Positions 58,201-64,000 of a stretch of DNA of 64,000 bases are shown here, in pieces. The stretch is from Clostridium sp. D53t1_180928_C8 (lineage in GTDB: Bacteria; Bacillota; Clostridia; Clostridiales; Clostridiaceae). The position numbers and the translations under genes are program-made. The DNA lies in contig NZ_JADPEL010000003.1 in assembly GCF_015667795.1 (NCBI RefSeq), positions 162,809 through 226,808 of the forward strand, in the 5' to 3' direction. A model generated the notes under the pieces. The model was not told where the DNA came from. It searched no databases and saw only the letters and a program-made list of their open reading frames with translations. How positions within the stretch are numbered: position 1 is the stretch's first letter; the number at the start of each line of letters is the position of its first letter.

Positions 58201-58924
58201 GTCTTAATCTCTTGTAAATCTCAAGTAAAGCTTCTTCCTTAGTTTTAGTGTTATCTTTTTCTATTGTTGCTTTAAATCTTTCTTCTTCACCAAAATAGTC
58301 TAAAAGCTCTTGGTCACTTCCATAACCCATAGCTCTAGCTAAAATTGTAATTGGTAATTTTCTAGTTTTATCAATTCTAACATAAATAACATCATTAGAA
58401 TCTGTTTCATATTCTAACCATGCACCTCTGTTAGGAATAACAGTTGATGAAAATAGTTTTTTACCACTCTTATCAACAGTATTACTATAGTAAACACCTG
58501 GAGATCTAACTAACTGACTTACTATAACTCTTTCAGCACCGTTAATAATAAAAGTTCCTTGTTCAGTCATTAATGGGAAATCACCCATAAACACTTCTTG
58601 TTCTTTTATTTCTCCTGTTTCATTGTTTGTCAGTCTTACTGACACTTTTAGTGGAGCCGCGTAAGTACAATCTCTTTCTTTACACTCTTCCACTGAGTAC
58701 TTAATATTATCCATATCAAGTTTATAGTCTACAAACTCAAGTACTAGATTACCAGTAAAGTTTGAAATAGGGTTTACGTCATCAAAAACTTCTAATAACC
58801 CTTCTCTTAAAAACCACTCGTAAGAATCTAATTGTACCTCGATTAAGTTTGGCATTTCGGTTACATCTTTAACCTTAGCAAAGCTCATTCTAGTTCTTTT
58901 TCCGACTTGGACAGGATGTACCAT
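55217..58924 (-). CDS. rpoB: RNA polymerase beta subunit
   Basis: 1235 residues. Catalytic subunit and rifampicin target. The rifampicin region [20 protein letters not shown] and [20 protein letters not shown] has the sensitive residues (Asp, His, Ser) at the usual positions. [20 protein letters not shown] and the C-terminal [20 protein letters not shown] are conserved. A very acidic tail of about 80 residues follows, longer than in many Bacilli. It has its own promoter and leader after the rplL terminator. Confidence 0.98.
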   Translation of the reverse strand: MVHPVQVGKRTRMSFAKVKDVTEMPNLIEVQLDSYEWFLREGLLEVFDDVNPISNFTGNLVLEFVDYKLDMDNIKYSVEECKERDCTYAAPLKVSVRLTNNETGEIKEQEVFMGDFPLMTEQGTFIINGAERVIVSQLVRSPGVYYSNTVDKSGKKLFSSTVIPNRGAWLEYETDSNDVIYVRIDKTRKLPITILARAMGYGSDQELLDYFGEEERFKATIEKDNTKTKEEALLEIYKRLRPGEPPTVDSAVSLIDSLFFDAKRYDLSRVGRYKFNKKLAINLRLINQIAATDIINPSTGEIMVEQGEKISRAMASNIQNAGINSVDILVEDKVLRVIGNHFVDLEKVLPFDVSDLNIREAVHYPTLMEILENYDDEQSIKEEVKKNITRLIPKHIVRDDIFATISYELGLAYGVGYTDDIDHLGNRRLRSVGELLQNQFRIGLSRMERVVKERMTIQDQEAITPQMLINIRPVAAAIKEFFGSSQLSQFMDQTNPLSELTHKRRLSALGPGGLSRERAGFEVRDVHHSHYGRMCPIETPEGPNIGLINSLATYAKVNEYGFIETPYRVIDKETGKATDEIRYFTADEEDLYLIAQAKEPIGEDGRFVDSRVTVRHKHDILQVNAKDVDLIDVSPRQIVSVATAMIPFLENDDASRALMGANMQRQAVPLLKPQAPIVGTGIEYRAAADSGVLPKAKNSGTVVYVSSSEIRVKRDVDGGIDTYKLLKFKRSNPGTCINQRPLVDKGEIVFKNQVLADGPATDLGEIALGKNIRMGFITWEGYNYEDAMLISEELVREDVFTSIHIEEYECEARDTKLGPEEITRDIPNVSEDALKDIDERGIIRIGAEVRSGDVLVGKVTPKGETELTAEERLLRAIFGEKAREVRDTSLRVPHGEAGIIVDVKVFTRENGDDLNPGVNELVRCYIAQKRKISVGDKMAGRHGNKGVISRVLPEEDMPFLPDGRPLQICLNPLGVPSRMNIGQVLEVHLGWAASALGWHIATPVFDGATEKNIEECLEKAGYNANGKTVLYDGRTGEPFDNEVTVGIMYILKLAHLVDDKIHARSTGPYSLVTQQPLGGKAQFGGQRFGEMEVWALEAYGAAHTLQEILTVKSDDVVGRVKTYEAIVKGENIPEPGVPESFKVLIKELQALCLDVKVLNEDNEEVKLKEFSDEDSEELEVNIEGTEEVVPEQLTGDDSYTTNDEEIEEDIDYESFTLEGFHEEELELDDFVNDEH

Positions 58925-59085
58925 GAATTTTCACCCCTTGTTTAAAGTAAAATAACCAAAAACATAATTTCCCTAAGGACCTATGCTTTCGGAGAGCATC
59001 ACGTTATAGTATAACCACTTTTTTACTGATTATACTCATTTTCGCAAGAATATATAATTATCCATAATGAATAGTACATTTTATG
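58925..59085 (-). other. 5' leader of rpoBC with two hairpins
   Basis: About 155 nt between the promoter and rpoB. AGTATAA/TTATACT (59008-59014 with 59030-59036, 15-nt loop) and ATGCT/AGCAT (58983-58987 with 58995-58999) lie here. No open frame. The function is unknown; translational control of beta by leader RNA is possible. Confidence 0.55.
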
Positions 59086-59114
59086 ATAGTAACATATCAA
59101 TTTTTCTTTGTCAA
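59086..59114 (-). promoter_or_regulatory. Promoter of rpoB-rpoC
   Basis: Minus strand TTGACA (59114-59109), 17-nt spacer, TACTAT (59091-59086), downstream of the rplL terminator. It gives rpoBC expression separate from rplJL. Confidence 0.8.
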
Positions 59115-59209
59115 TACTTTTATACACTTGCATTTTATTTGCATTTTATCAATATAATAGTATTTCTCAAATTATAGTTTTTTTATTCCATAAAAACTAT
59201 TTAGGCAAT

Positions 59210-59237
59210 AAAAAAGGTGCTATAAAGCACCTTTTTT
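59210..59237 (-). terminator. Terminator after rplL
   Basis: GGTGC/GCACC stem (59216-59220 with 59227-59231), extended by flanking A and T runs, 6-nt loop, six T on the minus strand. Likely partial, so that some transcripts continue into rpoB. Confidence 0.88.
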
Positions 59238-59253
59238 ATATTAAGTTAAGAAA

Positions 59254-59619
59254 TTACTTAACTTCTACTTCAGCTCCAACTTCAGCTAATTTAGCTTTCA
59301 TGTCTTCAGCTTCTTCTTTAGAAACAGCTTCTTTTAATGTCTTAGGAGCTCCGTCAACTATTTCTTTAGCTTCCTTTAATCCTAATCCAGTTATTTCTCT
59401 AACAACTTTGATAACTTTGATCTTGTTAGCACCAGCATTAGCTAATACTACGTCGAACTCAGTCTTTTCTTCTGCTGCAGCACCTGCAACAGCTCCACCA
59501 GCAACAGCAACTGGAGCAGCAGCGCTAACACCAAACTCCTCTTCGCAAGCAGTTACTAATTCGTTTAATTCTAAAACAGTCATTTCTTTTATAGCTTGAA
59601 TGATTTCTTCTCTTGTCAT
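59254..59619 (-). CDS. rplL: 50S ribosomal protein L7/L12
   Basis: 121 residues. Stalk protein that recruits translation GTPases, present in several copies per ribosome. N-terminal dimer domain ([20 protein letters not shown]), an Ala/Gly/Val hinge at about 31-52, and the globular factor-binding domain with [20 protein letters not shown] and [20 protein letters not shown]. It lies 33 nt after rplJ and before a terminator. Confidence 0.98.
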   Translation of the reverse strand: MTREEIIQAIKEMTVLELNELVTACEEEFGVSAAAPVAVAGGAVAGAAAEEKTEFDVVLANAGANKIKVIKVVREITGLGLKEAKEIVDGAPKTLKEAVSKEEAEDMKAKLAEVGAEVEVK

Positions 59620-59652
59620 TTTAATTGCACCTCCAAAATTTTTATCAGTTTA

Positions 59653-60159
59653 TTATTCAGCTGACTCTGATTCTTTTTTTTCTTTAATTGCATTTAATAA
59701 ATATGCAAGGTTTGATAATGGAGCTTTGAAGCTTCCAAGAAGTTTTGCAATAAGAACTTCTTTTGATGGGATTGTTGCAAGTTTTTCAACTCCAGCCTTG
59801 TCATAAACAATACCGTCAACAACACCTGCTTTTAATTCTAACTTCTTGTGGTCCTTAGCGAAGTTATTTAATACTCTAGCAGGAGCAGTAGCATCTTCAT
59901 ATCCGAATGCTATAGAAACTGGTCCTTCTAAATATTGTTCTAAATCACTTAAACCTAATTCGTTAGCTGCTAATGTTACTAATGAGTTTTTGTAAACTTT
60001 ATATTCAACACCAGCTTCTCTTAAGCTCTTTCTTAACATTGTATCTTCTTCAACTGTTAAACCTTGGTAATCAGCTAATGCTATACCTTGAGCTTTTTCT
60101 AACTTCTCTTTAATTTCAGCTACTTTAGCTTCTTTAATTTGTCTGTTCTTCTTTATCAC
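59653..60159 (-). CDS. rplJ: 50S ribosomal protein L10
   Basis: 168 residues. Anchors L7/L12 to the ribosome and represses its own operon via the L10 leader. N-terminal RNA-binding part has [20 protein letters not shown] and [35 protein letters not shown] follows; the C-terminal helix ([20 protein letters not shown]) binds L7/L12. The start is GTG at 60159 after GGAGGTGG. Structured leader and promoter lie directly upstream. Confidence 0.98.
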   Translation of the reverse strand: MIKKNRQIKEAKVAEIKEKLEKAQGIALADYQGLTVEEDTMLRKSLREAGVEYKVYKNSLVTLAANELGLSDLEQYLEGPVSIAFGYEDATAPARVLNNFAKDHKKLELKAGVVDGIVYDKAGVEKLATIPSKEVLIAKLLGSFKAPLSNLAYLLNAIKEKKESESAE

Positions 60160-60203
60160 TGTGTGTCCACCTCCTCACAGTTATTAACTGTAATATATAT
60201 TAA

Positions 60204-60333
60204 GAAAGGTCTTCCCATAGACACAGGAAGACCAAATAAACAATCACTTATCTAGTTATCCTAGGCAGGCGATTACTTTAAACCTTACGGCACCTACTGT
60301 CTACGGAAACAGTATTCTCTTTTTTCACAACGA
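60204..60333 (-). promoter_or_regulatory. L10 leader with attenuator-like hairpin
   Basis: In the known position of the L10 leader. It contains an ACTGT/ACAGT hairpin and the purine-rich GGTGCCGTAAGG segment typical of the kink-turn region, then a strong 8-bp stem GGTCTTCC/GGAAGACC (60208-60215 with 60226-60233) followed by TTTCTT on minus, which looks like an attenuator. Confidence 0.78.
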
Positions 60334-60338
60334 AATTT

Positions 60339-60367
60339 ATTATACTATGTAAATTTCACTATGTCAA
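60339..60367 (-). promoter_or_regulatory. Promoter of rplJ-rplL
   Basis: Minus strand TTGACA (60367-60362), 17-nt spacer, TATAAT (60344-60339): both hexamers perfect. The -35 begins 3 nt after the rplA stop codon. Confidence 0.92.
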
Positions 60368-60369
60368 TA

Positions 60370-61059
60370 TTAATCTAAAACTTTTGTTGGGTTAATTTTA
60401 GCTCCAGGTCCCATTGTGCTTGAAACAGATACTGATTTAACGTATTGTCCCTTAGCAGCAGCTGGTTTAGCCTTAACTAAAGCATCCATTAAAGCATGGA
60501 AGTTTTGTTGTAATTTTTCAACTCCAAATGAAGCTTTTCCGATTGGGCAGTGAACGATAGCAGTTTTGTCAACTCTATATTCTACCTTACCAGCTTTGAT
60601 GTCAGCTATAGCTTTAGCAACATCAAATGTAACTGTTCCTGATTTTGGGTTTGGCATTAATCCCTTAGGTCCTAAAACTCTACCTAATCTACCAACAACA
60701 CCCATCATATCTGGTGTAGCTACTACTACATCGTAATCGAACCAGTTTTCACCTTGGATCTTTTGAACTAATTCTTCAGCTCCAACGAAATCTGCTCCTG
60801 CTTCTTGAGCTTCTGTAGCTTTAGCACCTTTAGCGAACACTAAAACTTTAACAGTCTTACCAGTTCCGTTTGGAAGAACAACAGCTCCTCTAACTTGTTG
60901 GTCAGCGTGTCTTGGGTCTACCCCTAATCTTACATGTAATTCGATTGTTTCATCGAACTTAGCTTTTGCAGTTTTTACAGCTAAATCTAATGCTTCAGCT
61001 GGTGTGTATAAAACGTTCTTATCAACTAATTTTGAACTTTCAACATATTTCTTTCCCAT
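60370..61059 (-). CDS. rplA: 50S ribosomal protein L1
   Basis: 229 residues. Forms the mobile L1 stalk releasing deacylated tRNA, and acts as a translational repressor. [20 protein letters not shown] and [20 protein letters not shown] near the start, then [20 protein letters not shown], are diagnostic. It lies 60 nt after rplK. An L1-operator-like fold sits just before its ribosome site. Confidence 0.98.
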   Translation of the reverse strand: MGKKYVESSKLVDKNVLYTPAEALDLAVKTAKAKFDETIELHVRLGVDPRHADQQVRGAVVLPNGTGKTVKVLVFAKGAKATEAQEAGADFVGAEELVQKIQGENWFDYDVVVATPDMMGVVGRLGRVLGPKGLMPNPKSGTVTFDVAKAIADIKAGKVEYRVDKTAIVHCPIGKASFGVEKLQQNFHALMDALVKAKPAAAKGQYVKSVSVSSTMGPGAKINPTKVLD

Positions 61060-61074
61060 TGTTATGCCTCCTTC

Positions 61075-61101
61075 GTGGTTTTAGCGGTTTTTACCTCCCA
61101 C
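61075..61101 (-). promoter_or_regulatory. L1-operator-like fold before rplA
   Basis: Minus strand: outer stem GTGG/CCAC, then a GA step, inner stem GGT/ACC with an AAAA loop, and a 7-nt strand GCTAAAA on the 3' side. Same architecture as the element before rplK. It ends 3 nt before AAGGAGG, so bound L1 could block initiation of rplA. Confidence 0.6.
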
Positions 61102-61119
61102 ATTTTAAAAAACTCAGAA

Positions 61120-61545
61120 TTACTCTGCTATTGTAACACCCATACTTCTTGCAGTACCTTCGATCATGCTCATAGCAGTTTCGATTGTTGCAGCGTTTAA
61201 GTCTGGCATCTTTAATTCAGCGATCTTTCTTACTTGATCCTTAGTTAATGTTCCAACCTTTGTTCTGTTTGGAACTCCTGATCCGCTTTCTAATCCTAAT
61301 TCTTTCTTAATTAGAACTGCAGCCGGAGGAGTCTTTAAGATAAAACTAAAAGATCTATCTTGGTATACTGTTATAACAACTGGTATTATTAATCCAGCTT
61401 GATTAGCAGTCTTTGCGTTAAACTCCTTACAGAATCCCATAATGTTAACACCATGTTGCCCTAATGCTGGACCTACTGGTGGTGCTGGTGTTGCCTTACC
61501 TGCAGGAAGTTGTAATTTAATCATTCCTGTTACTTTCTTAGCCAT
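61120..61545 (-). CDS. rplK: 50S ribosomal protein L11
   Basis: 141 residues. Forms the GTPase-associated centre and senses uncharged tRNA for Rel[21 protein letters not shown] with [17 protein letters not shown] in the N-terminal domain (prolines of the thiostrepton region intact) and [20 protein letters not shown] in the C-terminal RNA-binding domain. It begins 81 nt after nusG, downstream of an L1-operator-like hairpin. Confidence 0.98.
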   Translation of the reverse strand: MAKKVTGMIKLQLPAGKATPAPPVGPALGQHGVNIMGFCKEFNAKTANQAGLIIPVVITVYQDRSFSFILKTPPAAVLIKKELGLESGSGVPNRTKVGTLTKDQVRKIAELKMPDLNAATIETAMSMIEGTARSMGVTIAE

Positions 61546-61564
61546 TTACTATTCCTCCTATACT

Positions 61565-61593
61565 GTGGTAATACGGACTTTTTGTCCTCCCAC
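61565..61593 (-). promoter_or_regulatory. L1-operator-like fold before rplK
   Basis: Minus strand: outer stem GTGG/CCAC, then a GA step, inner stem GGAC/GTCC with an AAAAA loop, and a 6-nt strand GTATTA on the 3' side. This asymmetric internal loop between two short stems resembles known L1 binding sites on rRNA and on rplKA leaders. It lies just before AGGAGG of rplK. Confidence 0.65.
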
Positions 61594-61626
61594 TTAATTA
61601 AAAACATTAGTTTTATATATAATATA

Positions 61627-62148
61627 TTAAACTAATTTCTCAACTTGGTTAAAATCTAGTTCAGCTAATGTTTCTCTGCCGAACATATCTATTAAAGCTT
61701 TTATTTTGTGTTTTTCAACACTTATCTCTTGGATTATCGCTACGAATTCTCTTAGCGGCCCTGAGATAACTCTTACACTTTCTCCTACTTCTAAGTCAAT
61801 ATCAATCGGCATTTCAACAACACCCATTGATTCTACTTCCTCATCAGTAAGAGGTACTGGTTTAGAACCTGGTCCAACAAATCCTGTTACACCTCTTGTG
61901 TTTCTAACCACATACCATGACTCATCAGTCATTAGCATCTTAACTAACACATATCCTGGGAATTTTTTCTTTAAGGAAACCTTTTGCTTTCCATCTTTTT
62001 CTTCAATAACTTCCTCCATAGGAACTTGAATATCAAGAAGTAAATGCTCAAGATTTCTATTTTCTATAGTTTTTTCAAGGTTAGCTTTAACCTTATTCTC
62101 ATATCCTGAATATGTGTGTACTACATACCATCTAGCTCTTTCACTCAT
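61627..62148 (-). CDS. nusG: Transcription termination/antitermination factor NusG
   Basis: 173 residues. Binds RNA polymerase and couples it to the ribosome or Rho. The N-terminal NGN domain starts RARWYVVHTYSGYENKVKAN and includes KKKFPGYVLVKMLMTDESWY and VRNTRGVTGFVGPGSKPVPL; the C-terminal KOW domain begins near 125 (VGESVRVISGPLREFVAIIQ). It follows secE by 39 nt in one transcript. Confidence 0.97.
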   Translation of the reverse strand: MSERARWYVVHTYSGYENKVKANLEKTIENRNLEHLLLDIQVPMEEVIEEKDGKQKVSLKKKFPGYVLVKMLMTDESWYVVRNTRGVTGFVGPGSKPVPLTDEEVESMGVVEMPIDIDLEVGESVRVISGPLREFVAIIQEISVEKHKIKALIDMFGRETLAELDFNQVEKLV

Positions 62149-62187
62149 ATTTACTATAGATGAGAAACCTCACCTAAACCTCCTTCA

Positions 62188-62424
62188 TTATAGTTTAAAA
62201 ATCAATTTAAAGAGGTTTGTAAAAATATAATCTAACCCGCCTACTAATACAATATATATTAGTACGACTACGCCTACTGCAATTAACGCTTTTTTTGTGT
62301 CATCTTTAGAAGGCCAAGTTATTCTTTTAACCTCTGCCTTAAGCTCTCTAAAAAACTTAGAAATCCCTCTTTTTTCAGAAGTCTTAGTATTAATATTTAC
62401 ATTTACATTTTCTTTAATAGCCAT
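62188..62424 (-). CDS. secE: Protein translocase subunit SecE
   Basis: 78 residues, one C-terminal membrane helix (ALIAVGVVVLIYIVLVGGLD at about 47-66) preceded by the amphipathic KFFRELKAEVKRITWPSKDD, the SecE signature. It clamps SecY. The first 22 residues are polar and variable. Standard place between rpmG and nusG. Confidence 0.96.
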   Translation of the reverse strand: MAIKENVNVNINTKTSEKRGISKFFRELKAEVKRITWPSKDDTKKALIAVGVVVLIYIVLVGGLDYIFTNLFKLIFKL

Positions 62425-62474
62425 TACTTCACATCCTTAACTATTGCGAGTATGTGTCATCACTCTAAAGCGAA

Positions 62475-62624
62475 CTATTTAGTTTCTTTGTGTTGTGTGT
62501 GTTTTTTACAGAATCTGCAATATTTATTCATTTCCATTCTGTCTGGGTTGTTTTTCTTGTTTTTCATTGTGTTGTAATTTCTTTGCTTACACTCTGTGCA
62601 TGCTAATGTTACCTTAACTCTCAC
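62475..62624 (-). CDS. rpmG: 50S ribosomal protein L33 (zinc-binding form)
   Basis: 49 residues: [20 protein letters not shown], then [20 protein letters not shown] and a KHTQHKETK end. The two CxxC pairs (Cys9/Cys12, Cys36/Cys39) make this the zinc form. The start is GTG at 62624, 6 nt after GGAGGTG. First gene of the rpmG-secE-nusG-rplK-rplA transcript. Confidence 0.96.
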   Translation of the reverse strand: MRVKVTLACTECKQRNYNTMKNKKNNPDRMEMNKYCRFCKKHTQHKETK

Positions 62625-62703
62625 AGTCTGCACCTCCAGTTTATCCAAATAATTATATAAGTCTATATGATATTGTGTTATCTATTTCGTTAATTACTTA
62701 AAC

Positions 62704-62732
62704 ACCTTACCACAAAACCGATATTATGTCAA
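62704..62732 (-). promoter_or_regulatory. Promoter of rpmG-secE-nusG-rplKA
   Basis: Minus strand TTGACA (62732-62727), 17-nt spacer, TAAGGT (62709-62704) with a TG one base before it (extended -10). The start falls about 70 nt before rpmG. Confidence 0.65.
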
Positions 62733-62749
62733 TAATATTAGCTTTGTAA

Positions 62750-62775
62750 AGGACTAGGTAAACTAACCCAGCCCT
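62750..62775 (-). terminator. Hairpin terminator after the second tuf gene
   Basis: 10-bp RNA stem AGGGCTGGGT/ACCTAGTCCT (62775-62766 with 62759-62750), including two G-U pairs, 6-nt loop, then TTTAC on minus. The T run is short, so it may be leaky into rpmG. Confidence 0.6.
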
Positions 62776-62799
62776 TATATATGTTAAGTAAAACTTTTA

Positions 62800-63993
62800 C
62801 TATTCTATTATAGAAGTAACAACTCCTGAACCTACAGTTCTTCCACCTTCTCTGATAGCGAATCTTAAACCTTCATCCATAGCTACTTGAGTGATTAACT
62901 CAACGTTCATATCGATGTGGTCTCCAGGCATAACCATTTCCATTCCTTCTGGTAATTTGATTGATCCTGTAACGTCTGTTGTTCTGAAGTAGAATTGTGG
63001 TCTGTATCCATCGAAGAATGGAGTATGTCTACCACCTTCATCTTTCTTAAGTACGTATACTTGACCTACGAACTTGCTGTGTGGGTTAACTGATCCAGTT
63101 TTAGCTAAAACTTGACCTCTTTCGATTTCAGTTCTTTGAACCCCTCTTAATAATGCTCCGATGTTATCTCCAGCTTGTGCTTCATCTAATAACTTTCTGA
63201 ACATTTCGATTCCTGTAACAACAACTTTTCTCTTTTCTTCCATTAATCCAACGATTTCTACTTCATCAGATACGTGTAAGATACCTCTTTCAACTCTACC
63301 AGTTGCAACAGTACCTCTACCTGTGATTGTAAATACGTCTTCGATTGGCATTAAGAAAGGCTTATCTGTAGCTCTTTCTGGTGTTGGGATGTAGCTATCT
63401 ACAGCATCCATTAATTCCATGATACAAGCAGTTGCATCTGCATCTGTTGGGTTTTCTAATGCTCTTAAAGCTGATCCTTTGATTACTGGAATATCATCTC
63501 CTGGGAAGTTGTATTCAGATAATAATTCTCTAACTTCCATTTCAACTAATTCTAATAATTCTTCATCGTCAACCATATCTGCTTTGTTTAAGAAAACAAC
63601 GATGTAGTCAACACCAACTCTTGATGCAAGTAGTATATGCTCTCTTGTTTGAGGCATTGGACCATCTGCAGCTGAACAAACTAATATAGCACCGTCCATT
63701 TGAGCAGCACCAGTGATCATGTTCTTAACGTAGTCAGCATGTCCTGGACAGTCAACGTGAGCGTAGTGTCTGTTTTCTGTTTCGTATTCAACGTGAGCTG
63801 TGTTGATTGTGATTCCTCTTTCTTTTTCTTCTGGAGCTCTATCTATATCAGCATAGTTGAACGCTTCTGCGAACCCTCTGTTTGCTAATACTGTTGTGAT
63901 AGCAGCTGTTAATGTAGTCTTACCGTGGTCTACGTGACCGATTGTTCCGATATTTACGTGTGGTTTACTTCTTTCGAACTTTTGCTTTGCCAT
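62800..63993 (-). CDS. tuf: Elongation factor Tu, copy 2
   Basis: 397 residues, identical to the product of the gene at 46688-47881, with all GTPase motifs ([20 protein letters not shown]). The nucleotide match spans almost the whole coding region and ends 6 nt before the ATG; at the 3' end the penultimate Ile codon is ATA instead of ATC. Complete in the window, but its ribosome site and promoter lie beyond base 64000. It precedes rpmG, a common place for the second clostridial tuf. Confidence 0.98.
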   Translation of the reverse strand: MAKQKFERSKPHVNIGTIGHVDHGKTTLTAAITTVLANRGFAEAFNYADIDRAPEEKERGITINTAHVEYETENRHYAHVDCPGHADYVKNMITGAAQMDGAILVCSAADGPMPQTREHILLASRVGVDYIVVFLNKADMVDDEELLELVEMEVRELLSEYNFPGDDIPVIKGSALRALENPTDADATACIMELMDAVDSYIPTPERATDKPFLMPIEDVFTITGRGTVATGRVERGILHVSDEVEIVGLMEEKRKVVVTGIEMFRKLLDEAQAGDNIGALLRGVQRTEIERGQVLAKTGSVNPHSKFVGQVYVLKKDEGGRHTPFFDGYRPQFYFRTTDVTGSIKLPEGMEMVMPGDHIDMNVELITQVAMDEGLRFAIREGGRTVGSGVVTSIIE

Positions 63994-64000
63994 TTGAAAT

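Noticed and set aside
59108-59599. 163-codon plus-strand frame from the rpoB promoter region across rplL
   Set aside because: Most of it is the complement of the low-complexity L7/L12 hinge and domain; it runs through a terminator stem.

Overview
The window reads as a core chromosomal segment of a low-GC, motile, saccharolytic Clostridium sensu stricto (cluster I). The signs are very AT-rich DNA, good GGAGG ribosome sites with several GTG/TTG starts, a ptb-buk butyrate pair, flagellar genes, a CwlD-type amidase, cyclic-di-AMP genes, and the Firmicute gene order rpmG-secE-nusG-rplKA-rplJL-rpoBC-rplGB-rpsL-rpsG-fusA-tuf-S10-spc-alpha. I cannot name the species. Nearly all genes lie on the minus strand; only four are on plus (9683-10705, 10779-11357, 14002-14721, 20445-21302).

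Layout from left to right: (1) 1-3245, flagellar genes: lytic transglycosylase, YaaR-like and FliN-like genes ending in a terminator, then a near-consensus sigma-28 promoter driving flgM-flgN-flgK, with flgK cut by the window edge. (2) 3394-9436, metabolism and signalling: buk-ptb, an FAD-dependent oxidoreductase, and cdaA-cdaR. (3) 9683-16418, mixed genes: an unrecognised membrane-anchored helical protein, a SleB-type hydrolase, iadA, a split chromate-transporter pair, a membrane-tethered XRE regulator, and ptsI. (4) 16753-25370: the nrdA-nrdB ribonucleotide reductase under two NrdR boxes, a YitT-family protein, fumA-fumB, cwlD and a Na/Pi transporter. (5) 25632-64000, translation and transcription genes: rplM-rpsI, truA, the ECF energising module, the alpha, spc, S10 and str operons, rpoBC, rplJL, rplKA, nusG, secE, rpmG, and two almost identical tuf genes.

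The protein content is ordinary. The most informative material lies between genes: consensus promoters with 17-bp spacers before most ribosomal transcription units, and structured leaders where autogenous control would be expected. These include an L10-type leader with an attenuator-like hairpin, two copies of an L1-operator-like fold (before rplK and again before rplA), an S10-operon leader with a three-way junction, a stacked hairpin before rpsM, and a folded rpsL-rpsG spacer. I found no convincing new defence, mobile or biosynthetic system, no CRISPR array, no insertion sequence and no tRNA or rRNA gene. The best leads for novelty are the duplicated L1 operators, the alpha- and S10-operon leaders, the 10-bp-phased repeats upstream of the phosphate transporter, and the uncharacterised internally duplicated membrane protein.
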